Shown: positions 34,293 through 40,561 of the stretch, piece after piece | How the letters are laid out: every line of letters starts with the position of its first letter | How positions within the stretch are numbered: the first letter of the stretch is position 1 | DNA from: JAQTNA01 sp043743785 | GTDB lineage: Bacteria > Pseudomonadota > Gammaproteobacteria > Burkholderiales > Rhodocyclaceae | Assembly: GCA_043743785.1 (NCBI GenBank) | Contig: JAYTVW010000038.1 | Location: forward strand, 56,606-120,605 | Length of the DNA stretch: 64,000 nt | Reading direction: 5' to 3' | The notes under the pieces: generated by a model | What the model saw: only the letters and a program-made list of their open reading frames with translations | Databases searched by the model: none | Told to the model about the DNA's origin: nothing | Program-made: the position numbers and the translations under genes

Positions 34293-35597
34293 ATGGCCGC
34301 CGCACCCCGCCTCATGGAGTCGGTTTTCGACTTCGAACAGGCGCCGCCGCTCTCGGTGCCCTATCGCTTTTTTCTCTCCGCGCCCCTGTTCGCGGCGGCG
34401 GCGGGGTTGCTGCTGGCCTGGCTGGGGCCGGAGGCCTTCGTTTCCCGCTGGAGCCCGGACCTGCTGGCAGTCGTTCATCTGTTCACCGTGGGTTTCATGC
34501 TGCAGGCCATGGCCGGTGCCTTGCTGCAGATCTTGCCGGTGGCCGCCGGGGCGAATGTATGGCGCCCCCTGCTGGTGGCGCGCTGGGTGCACCCGGGACT
34601 CAGCGGCGGCGCCCTGCTGCTGGCGGGGGGCTTCGCTTTCGGCCTGCCCCTGCTGTTTCGCCTGGCCATGCTACTACTTGGTGCCGCAGTGCTGCTTTAC
34701 GTCCTGGTGGCAGGGCACAGCCTGATGCACACCGTCGCCCGTGGGGCCACGGTGGCGGCCATGCGCATGTCCGTGCTGGCCTTGTTGCCGACCCTGGTGC
34801 TCGGTGAATTCCTGGCCAGCGCCTTCGGCTGGCAGATGAACCTGCCCCTCATGGAACTGGTTTCCCTGCATGCGGCCTGGGCCTTCGCCGGCTGGGGCTT
34901 GCTGCTGGTGGTCGGCGTGGCCTATCTGGTAGTGCCCATGTTCCAGCTCACGCCGCCTTACCGGCCCTCCATCGCCATGGGGCTGCCCCTGGCCCAGTTC
35001 ATCCTGCTGCTGGTCTGGTCCGCTCTGGTGCTGGCGGGCCTGCCCCATCGCCTGCCGGCCCTGGCCCTGGCCGTGACCGTGGCCGGTTTTGCCGTGCTGA
35101 CCCTGGTATTGCAGCAGCGACGGCGTCGTCGCTTGCCCGACGTGACCCTGCTGTTCTGGCGTACCGGCATGCTGGCTCTCTTGGGGGCCGTGGTCGTGGT
35201 CGCCATGGATGTGGTGCTGCCAGAGGCGGACGGGCGGCTGGAGATACTGGCGGGGGTACTGCTCATTCCCGGTGTGTTTGTTTCCCTGATCAGCGGCATG
35301 CTCTATAAGATAATGCCTTTTCTCAATTGGCTGCACTTGCAGCGGGTGGCCCCGCCGGCCCCCAACATGAAGCACATGCTGGGTGAAGCGGCCATGATGC
35401 GTCAGTTCCGTCTGCATCTGCTGGCCCTGCTGGCGGCCTTGGCCGCCGTATTCCTGCCGGTGCTCGTCAGGCCCGCCGGGCTACTGCTGGCCGCCTCCGC
35501 TCTCCTTCTGGAGTGGAACTTGCTTGGCGTGGTGCGCATTTACCGTCGCTTGGTGGCCGGCGAGCCGGTGGCTCAGGTGATCCGGAAAAAGCCTTGA
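34293..35597 (+). CDS. multi-pass membrane protein of the NnrS neighbourhood
   Basis: A 434-residue inner-membrane protein with about twelve hydrophobic helices. The segment HLFTVGFMLQAMAGALLQIL near residue 62 and the late GVFVSLISGMLYKIMPFLN recall NnrS and haem-copper-oxidase-subunit-I-like permeases, but I cannot assign a family firmly. The same His-x-GF-x5-G-x-L-Q-x-L-P pattern recurs in the protein at 38556. No soluble domain is present. There is no clear Shine-Dalgarno; ATGs at 34293 and 34314 are both possible. A FNR-type box is 89 bp upstream. A role in nitrogen-oxide or metal stress is suggested only by context. Confidence 0.72.
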   Translation: MAAAPRLMESVFDFEQAPPLSVPYRFFLSAPLFAAAAGLLLAWLGPEAFVSRWSPDLLAVVHLFTVGFMLQAMAGALLQILPVAAGANVWRPLLVARWVHPGLSGGALLLAGGFAFGLPLLFRLAMLLLGAAVLLYVLVAGHSLMHTVARGATVAAMRMSVLALLPTLVLGEFLASAFGWQMNLPLMELVSLHAAWAFAGWGLLLVVGVAYLVVPMFQLTPPYRPSIAMGLPLAQFILLLVWSALVLAGLPHRLPALALAVTVAGFAVLTLVLQQRRRRRLPDVTLLFWRTGMLALLGAVVVVAMDVVLPEADGRLEILAGVLLIPGVFVSLISGMLYKIMPFLNWLHLQRVAPPAPNMKHMLGEAAMMRQFRLHLLALLAALAAVFLPVLVRPAGLLLAASALLLEWNLLGVVRIYRRLVAGEPVAQVIRKKP

Positions 35598-35662
35598 GTT
35601 GCAGGGACGAATGAACTTGCTCCTGTTGAATGTCGGGGTGAACCTGGAAAAAGCAGTTGATG

Positions 35663-35789
35663 AAACGCCGAGGCGCAGAGGCGCCGAGAAATCAAAACCT
35701 TGTTGAATTTGCGGCAGGCACACTGCAGGCGAGTCCTCGTGGAAGTGCAACTACCTGTTTTTCCTCGGCGTCTCGGCGCCTCGGCGTTT
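35663..35789. repeat. MITE-like element, GCCGAGGCGC terminal inverted repeats
   Basis: The left arm AAACGCCGAGGCGCAGAGGC continues GCCGAGAAATC; the right arm is its near complement ending CTCGGCGCCTCGGCGTTT. Length is 127 bp. The core begins AAAACCTTGTTG, the same as in the 40369 copy, so the two are whole copies of one element. It fills most of the gap before nnrS and ends 22 bp before its start. Confidence 0.85.
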
Positions 35790-35811
35790 TGAATTGAGTT
35801 TTAGGGATGAA

Positions 35812-37008
35812 ATGAAACACGTGCCGGTTTTTTTCTCCGCTCCGCACCGGGTGATGTTCCTGGCAGGGGCCACCAATGCCGTGCTGGCCATGCTGTGGTG
35901 GGCTGTGGAATTGGGCGCCCGCATGGCGGGCAGCCCGTTGGCCTGGTCGCTGCCGCCGAGTTGGGCCCATGGGGCGCTCATGATGTTCGGTGTCTTTCCC
36001 TTTTTTATCTATGGCTTTGCCTTCACTGCCGGCCCCCGCTGGCAGGGCCGGGAGGAAGTGAAGCCCGATGTCTTTGTGCCGTCCTTCGTGGCCATGTCCG
36101 CCGGTTGGCTGTTGTTCTACGCTGGCCTGGTGAACGCCGCGTTGCTGGTGCCGGCCCTGGCTCTGGTGCTGGTTGGCTGGTTGGTGGCCCTGCGGGAAGT
36201 CTGGCGCATTGCCACTCATCCCAATCCCGAAAAGCTGCACATCCGCGCCCTGGCTTTGGCCCTGACGGCGGGGGGCTGCGGCGTCGCGGCGCTGCTGGTC
36301 CAGGTCTCCGGCGGGCCGGCGCTGCTGGCAAGTTGGGCCTTGGCCATTGGCGTGTGGGGCTTTTTGTTGCCGGTGTATGCCACGGTCAGCCACCGCATGA
36401 TTCCCTTTTTCACCGGCAGCGCCATCAAGGGCTTCAATCCGGCGCGGCCCACTTGGACGCTCTTGCTGATCCTGGCTGGCAGCGTCGCCCATGGCATCCT
36501 GCTTGGGCTGGGGCAGTGGGCCTGGACTTGGCTGGCGGACCTGCCGGCGGCCGTAGCGGCCGTGTACCTGAGCTTCGCCTGGCAGTTGCGGCGCAGTCTC
36601 GCGGTGCGTCTGCTGGCCATGCTGCACATTGGCTTTGCCTGGCTCGGGTTGGCACTGGGCCTTTCCGTCCTGCAGGGCGTGCTGGGCCTGATGGGTATTC
36701 CCTTCCTGGGTCTTGGCCCCCTGCATGGCCTGACCATCGGATTCTTCGCCTCCATCCTGGTGGGCATGGCCTCCCGGGTCACCATGGGCCATTCCGGTGG
36801 TGCGCTGGTGGCAGACCTTGCTTCCTGGCGCATTTTCATTGGCCTGCAACTGGTGGCCCTGGTGCGCGTGGCCGGCGAGATCAATCCACACCTGATGACA
36901 CACTTTTCCCTGCTGGCGGCCCTGGGCTGGCTGCTCGTCTTTGGTGCTTGGTGGGGCCGCTACGGCACCATCCTGTGGCGCCCCCGTGCCGATGGACGTC
37001 CTGGATGA
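35812..37008 (+). CDS. NnrS family membrane protein
   Basis: A 398-residue haem/copper-type membrane protein of the NnrS family, about twelve helices, linked to relief of nitric-oxide/nitrosative stress. Family landmarks: HRVMFLAGATNAVLAMLWW at the start, WAHGALMMFGVFPFFIYGF, SHRMIPFFT in the middle, LHGLTIGFFASILVGMASRV and GHSGG towards the end. ATG 35812 follows AGGGATGA; a TTG 18 bp earlier lies too close to the MITE-like element to be preferred. The SirB2 gene follows. Confidence 0.88.
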   Translation: MKHVPVFFSAPHRVMFLAGATNAVLAMLWWAVELGARMAGSPLAWSLPPSWAHGALMMFGVFPFFIYGFAFTAGPRWQGREEVKPDVFVPSFVAMSAGWLLFYAGLVNAALLVPALALVLVGWLVALREVWRIATHPNPEKLHIRALALALTAGGCGVAALLVQVSGGPALLASWALAIGVWGFLLPVYATVSHRMIPFFTGSAIKGFNPARPTWTLLLILAGSVAHGILLGLGQWAWTWLADLPAAVAAVYLSFAWQLRRSLAVRLLAMLHIGFAWLGLALGLSVLQGVLGLMGIPFLGLGPLHGLTIGFFASILVGMASRVTMGHSGGALVADLASWRIFIGLQLVALVRVAGEINPHLMTHFSLLAALGWLLVFGAWWGRYGTILWRPRADGRPG

Positions 37009-37076
37009 GCGAATGGAGTGAGGTCTGGAAGGCCGCCGCCATTGGCGCAGAACCTGCGCTGCCATCCTCGCTCTCG

Positions 37077-37108
37077 TTTTTCCTCGGCGCCTCTGCGCCT
37101 CGGCGTTT
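37077..37108. repeat. solo right arm of the GCCGAGGCGC element
   Basis: TTTTCCTCGGCGCCTCTGCG followed by CCTCGGCGTTT, in the orientation of right arms elsewhere. No left arm is found in the preceding 70 bp. It ends 18 bp before the SirB2 start. Confidence 0.7.
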
Positions 37109-37126
37109 CAAAATGATTTCTACGCA

Positions 37127-37597
37127 ATGAGTTACCTGGCGCTAAAACATCTGCACATGACCTGCGTGGCCTTGAGCGGCGGCGGTTTCTTCCTGCGCGG
37201 GCTGTTGATGTTGCGGGCGTCGCCCTGGCTGGCAAGCCGCCCGGCGCGGGTGCTGCCCCACCTGGTGGACAGCCTGCTGCTGGCCAGCGCCCTGACCCTG
37301 GCGGTGTGGTCCGGCCAATATCCCTTTGTGCAGGGCTGGCTGACGGCCAAGGTGCTGGGCTTGCTGGTGTATATCGGATTGGGCAGCGTGGCCCTCAGGG
37401 CGCCCTTGTCGGAACAAGTTTCGACCTACAAGGCCGTGGATGTGGGTCGGAATTTATTCCGACATTTGTACCTCAAGCGGGGCCGCAGCCGGCGTGTGCG
37501 CCTGGCCGCCGGGCTGGCGGCCCTGGCGGTGTTTGGCTACATCGTCTCCGTGGCCCTGACAAAGAACCCGGCCGGGTTTTTCGGCGTGTTGCTGTAA
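37127..37597 (+). CDS. SirB2 family membrane protein carrying an in-frame REPIN insertion
   Basis: A 156-residue SirB2-family protein with four hydrophobic helices (KHLHMTCVALSGGGFFLRGL; VDSLLLASALTLAVWSGQYP; TAKVLGLLVYIGLGSVAL; GLAALAVFGYIVSVALT). Family members, as I recall them, have the sequence LGSxAL-KRGRTRRxR without a break. Here GLGSVAL and LKRGRSRRVR are separated by 26 extra residues (RAPLSE ... FRHLY) encoded by two REP palindromes (37405-37466) bordered by near-direct repeats CCTCAGG and CCTCAAG. The insertion is exactly 78 bp, falls in the loop between helices three and four, and keeps the frame, so the protein is probably still made. Function of SirB2 is unknown. Confidence 0.85.
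   Translation: MSYLALKHLHMTCVALSGGGFFLRGLLMLRASPWLASRPARVLPHLVDSLLLASALTLAVWSGQYPFVQGWLTAKVLGLLVYIGLGSVALRAPLSEQVSTYKAVDVGRNLFRHLYLKRGRSRRVRLAAGLAALAVFGYIVSVALTKNPAGFFGVLL
37405..37466. repeat. REP pair inside the SirB2 coding sequence
   Basis: CTTGTCGGAACAAGTTTCGA with CCTAC (37405-37429) is the complement-oriented REP. GTGGGTCGGAATTTATTCCG with ACATT (37442-37466) is the second. The heads face inward. Same GTAG/GTGG-TCGG family as 34130 and 15531. Confidence 0.8.
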
Positions 37598-37606
37598 AAA
37601 TTGAGG

Positions 37607-37668
37607 TGTAGGTTGTGCCGTAAGGCACAACTTGCCAAGGATGTGTTTTGCCTGGCGGCACAAGCTAC
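37607..37668. repeat. REPIN after the SirB2 gene
   Basis: TGTAGGTTGTGCCGTAAGGC with ACAAC begins at 37607. The complement-oriented partner TTTTGCCTGGCGGCACAAGC with TAC ends at 37668. GTAG heads face outward. It lies between the convergent SirB2 and Crp/Fnr genes and could act as an RNA-end hairpin for both. Confidence 0.82.
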
Positions 37669-37688
37669 GAATCTGCTCCTAGCCTCTA

Positions 37689-38381
37689 CTAAGGCTGGTG
37701 GCGCGAAAGCTTGGCTACGTCGGGGATGGTGACTTGCCGGCCCTGCACCGTGATGAGGCCGGCGCCGGCAAGTTCGTGGAAAATGCGGGAGAAAGTTTCC
37801 GGCGTGATGTTCAAGAGGGAGGCGATGACTTGCTTGGTGGCTGGCAGGGTGACATCCAGGGTGCCTTTCCCCTGAGAGGTGCCGTGCTGTAGCAGGTAGC
37901 CGATGAGCCGCTCCGTGCCGGAGCGCAGGGTATAGGACTCCACGTCCTGCACCAGGGAATGCAGGCGCATGGAAAGCCCCGCCAGCATGCGCCGGGCGAA
38001 GACGGCATCCTTTTCCAGCAGATCGAACACCTGTTCCTGGGGGATGTGCAGCAGGGTGCTTTCGGTGAGGGCCTGGGAAAAGACCGGGTAAGGTTTTTCC
38101 ATGAACATCACCGCTTCGCCGAAACTTTGCATGGGACCGATGATTTCCACTACCTTCTCGTTGCCCTGAGGAGAGGAAATGGCCAGTTTCACCTGGCCCG
38201 TCACCACCAGGTAGAAGCCCCGGGGATTGTCGCCGCGCTGGAAGAGCATTTCGCCCCGTTGCAGGCGTTTCTCCCGGGTGGATGCGGCCAAGTGCCCGAT
38301 TTGCTCCTCGGTCAGGGCCTGAAACAAGGGCAGGCGGGTGAGTTCGGCAATGGCGTCGATTTTCCGGGGGGTGGCGGTCAT
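37689..38381 (-). CDS. Crp/Fnr family transcriptional regulator (Dnr-like)
   Basis: A 230-residue regulator. The cyclic-nucleotide-binding-type fold (about 15-130) includes MLFQRGDNPRGFYLVVTGQV. The C-terminal HTH reads TKQVIASLLNITPETFSRIF with the wing LITVQGRQVTI. The N-terminus has no FNR-type cysteine cluster, so it is not an iron-sulfur oxygen sensor; Dnr/NnrR-type haem-based NO sensors fit. The start at 38381 gives a normal-length N-terminus; 22 more codons upstream are open. It sits among NnrS-like genes, and a matching TTGAC-N4-GTCAA box is at 34190. The target is inferred. Confidence 0.87.
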   Translation of the reverse strand: MTATPRKIDAIAELTRLPLFQALTEEQIGHLAASTREKRLQRGEMLFQRGDNPRGFYLVVTGQVKLAISSPQGNEKVVEIIGPMQSFGEAVMFMEKPYPVFSQALTESTLLHIPQEQVFDLLEKDAVFARRMLAGLSMRLHSLVQDVESYTLRSGTERLIGYLLQHGTSQGKGTLDVTLPATKQVIASLLNITPETFSRIFHELAGAGLITVQGRQVTIPDVAKLSRHQP

Positions 38382-38453
38382 GGCGGTATTCCTGGGGACT
38401 ACGATAGCGAAGGCGAAAACCATAGCATGAAACCCGGAAATTGGCACGACGCA

Positions 38454-38550
38454 GATTCAAGTTGCAAGTTACCAGGAGGGTTACGCGCGCTGTGCGCGCC
38501 ATCTTTTTCTTGAGTCTTGCAACTTGAAACTTGTAACTTGAATCTTGTAA
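38454..38550. repeat. inverted heptamer array, CTTGNAA type
   Basis: The left arm is three units (GATTCAA, GTTGCAA, GTTACCA; 38454-38474). The right arm is six units (CTTGAGT, CTTGCAA, CTTGAAA, CTTGTAA, CTTGAAT, CTTGTAA; 38509-38550), complementary to the left. The 34-bp core holds a GCGCGC-TGT-GCGCGC hairpin. It ends 5 bp before the start of the next gene. Confidence 0.85.
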
Positions 38551-38555
38551 CTGAC

Positions 38556-39689
38556 ATGAAACTCCTGCCTGCACTGGCGATTTCTTCCCTACTGGCCTTT
38601 GCTGCGGCCCTGGGTGTGGTGGCCGCAGGCCTGCCACGGCAGGCTGCCGCCCACCTGGCTTTCGCGGTGGGGGCCATGCCGCTCATTTTTTCGGCCATGG
38701 GGCATTTCGTGCCTGTGTTGACCCGTTCCGGCGAAGCGCCCCTTGCTGTGCGGATGCTGCCCTTGCTGGCCCTCGTTGGGGGTGGCGCGGTCGTCCTGTC
38801 CTTCCTGCTGCCCGCTGCCTGGCTGCGGGGGCCGACCCTGGCCAGCTTGCCGGCCCTAGCGTCCACCGCCGCTCTGGCGGGTTGGGCCATGGCCCGGGGG
38901 CGAGGCGGGTTGGGGAAAGCCCATCCGGGCCTGTGGTGGTATCCGGCAGCCTGCCTGTGCCTGCTGCTGGCCCTGCTGGCGGTGCCAGCCATGGAACTCT
39001 GGCCGGCGCAACGGGCGGCCTTGCGGCTCTTCCACCTGCACCTGAACACCCTGGGCTTCATCGGCTTGACTGCCGTCGGTACCTTGCAGGTGCTGCTGCC
39101 TACGGCGGTCGGTCGGGCGGACCCCCTGGCGGCACTGCGTTTGCGGCGGGATTTGCCCTTGGCCCTGGCGGGGGTCTTGCTGGTGTCCTTTGGCGCGGCC
39201 TGGGGTGGTGCAGCCGCTAAAGCAGCGGCTGGTGTCGGGCTGTTGTGCTGGCTCCTGCCCCTGCTGCGCCTGGGCTTGGCGTGGTTCCGGAGTTTTCGGG
39301 CGGAAATCTTCCTGTTCCATGGCGCGGCGCCTTCCCTGGCCTGGGCCTTGGGCGGCCTCCTGGGCCTGTCCCTGCTGGGTGCCCTGCATGGCACCGGCCT
39401 CATGGATGGGGGGGATGCCATCGCTGCGTGGTTCCTGGCCTTTCTGCTGCCCCTGGTTTCCGGGGCGGTGAGCCAGCTTCTACCTGTTTGGCTGCGCCCC
39501 GGCCGCCAGGACGCCTGGCATGGGGAGGCGCGCCGCCATCTGCAGCGTTACGGCGGGATGCGTGGCGGCGCCTTCATGCTGGCCGGCCTGGCCTATGGGG
39601 TGGGGTGGCACGCTGTGGCGTTCATAGCCCTGCCTGCCCTGGGCCACTTCCTGTGGTCCCTTGCGCGCCTGCCAAAAGCGCCGTCCTGA
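38556..39689 (+). CDS. multi-pass membrane protein, NnrS-cluster type
   Basis: A 377-residue protein with about ten to eleven hydrophobic helices. The segment HLHLNTLGFIGLTAVGTLQV near residue 160 repeats the His-GF-G-Q-P pattern of the protein at 34293 (both continue LLP or ILP), so the two may be distant paralogues. MGHFVPVLTRSGEAP near residue 48 and VSQLLPVWLRPG near residue 305 are other conserved-looking loops. I do not recognise a named family with confidence. A heptamer array ends 5 bp before the ATG and there is no Shine-Dalgarno. It diverges from the Crp/Fnr gene. Confidence 0.7.
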   Translation: MKLLPALAISSLLAFAAALGVVAAGLPRQAAAHLAFAVGAMPLIFSAMGHFVPVLTRSGEAPLAVRMLPLLALVGGGAVVLSFLLPAAWLRGPTLASLPALASTAALAGWAMARGRGGLGKAHPGLWWYPAACLCLLLALLAVPAMELWPAQRAALRLFHLHLNTLGFIGLTAVGTLQVLLPTAVGRADPLAALRLRRDLPLALAGVLLVSFGAAWGGAAAKAAAGVGLLCWLLPLLRLGLAWFRSFRAEIFLFHGAAPSLAWALGGLLGLSLLGALHGTGLMDGGDAIAAWFLAFLLPLVSGAVSQLLPVWLRPGRQDAWHGEARRHLQRYGGMRGGAFMLAGLAYGVGWHAVAFIALPALGHFLWSLARLPKAPS

Positions 39690-39734
39690 ATTTCGCTTCA
39701 TAACGCGCCATCCGCGTTCGTAAGCCTTGCGCCC

Positions 39735-40370
39735 ATGGATATGAACACACTCCTGTGTATCGCCCGCCATGGCGAAACCGACTGGAACGCCGAAGGCAAG
39801 CTGCAGGGCTGGCTGGATGTGCCCATCAATGCCAGGGGGCGCAAACAGGCCCGCCAGTTGGCGATCCAGTTTGCCGGGGCGGGTTTTTCCCATATCCACG
39901 CCAGTTCTCTGGCCCGGGCGCGGGAAACGGCGGACATGATCGCGGCCGCCTTGGGTCTGCCGCCGCCGGCCTGCCATGATGACTTGAGGGAAAGGAACTT
40001 CGGCGTGCTCCAGGGCATTCCGAAAGCCGAACTGGCGGAACTGAATCCTGTACTTTTCCAGCAGATCGCCTCCCGTAACCCGGCCAGCGACTTCGAGCAG
40101 GGCGAAACCATGGACGAATTCGCCGACCGGGTTCTGACGGCGTTACAGTGCATCGCCGGGCAAAATGCCGGTGGCCGTGGCCTGGTGATTACCCACGGCT
40201 GGTGTCTGGACGTTATCCACCGGCACATTTCCGGACTCTCGAGAAGCACCATCCTGCACATGAAGCCCAAGAATGGCGACTGCCTTTGGGTGGTGGCGAC
40301 ACGTCAATCCATCCTGCCCTGCGTCCCCGGGAGTTTGCCTGAAATGATCGGGGCAAAAACCGTTCTCTAA
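39735..40370 (+). CDS. histidine phosphatase family protein (phosphoglycerate-mutase-like)
   Basis: A 211-residue enzyme of the RHG branch. The phospho-acceptor motif is ARHGETDWN at residues 10-18, with the LDVPINARGRKQA loop; the second His is in VITHGWCLDVIHRH near residue 155, and the proton donor Glu is in LRERNFGVLQG. Candidates are a GpmB-type phosphatase or alpha-ribazole phosphatase (CobC); no cobalamin gene is nearby. The stop codon TAA shares bases with the start of a MITE-like element (40369). Confidence 0.88.
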   Translation: MDMNTLLCIARHGETDWNAEGKLQGWLDVPINARGRKQARQLAIQFAGAGFSHIHASSLARARETADMIAAALGLPPPACHDDLRERNFGVLQGIPKAELAELNPVLFQQIASRNPASDFEQGETMDEFADRVLTALQCIAGQNAGGRGLVITHGWCLDVIHRHISGLSRSTILHMKPKNGDCLWVVATRQSILPCVPGSLPEMIGAKTVL

Positions 40371-40495
40371 ACGCCGAGGCGCAGAGGCGCCGAGAAATCA
40401 AAACCTTGTTGCGTTTACTTCAGGCACCGGGAGGGTGAGTGGTTCTGGACGAACAAGCACTTGTTTTTCCTCCGCATCTCGGCGCCTCGGCGTTT
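40369..40495. repeat. MITE-like element on the stop codon of the histidine phosphatase
   Basis: 127 bp. The left arm AAACGCCGAGGCGCAGAGGC plus GCCGAGAAATC is identical to that at 35663; the right arm ends CTCGGCGCCTCGGCGTTT. The core begins AAAACCTTGTTG and stays alignable with the 35663 copy (CAGGCAC, then GTGAGT/GCGAGT, then TGTTTTTCCTC). Its first two bases are the last two of the upstream TAA. Confidence 0.87.
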
Positions 40496-40512
40496 CATAT
40501 AAGCTTTCCGGA

Positions 40513-40547
40513 ATGAAAAACGCCGCCTCGTGGGCGGCGTTTTTCAT
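40513..40547. terminator. bidirectional terminator, histidine phosphatase / rne
   Basis: Perfect 15-bp arms, ATGAAAAACGCCGCC and its complement, around TCGTG. A/T runs on both sides allow termination on each strand. It lies 14 bp beyond the rne stop. Confidence 0.93.
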
Positions 40548-40561
40548 GGGACGGGCGAAAC

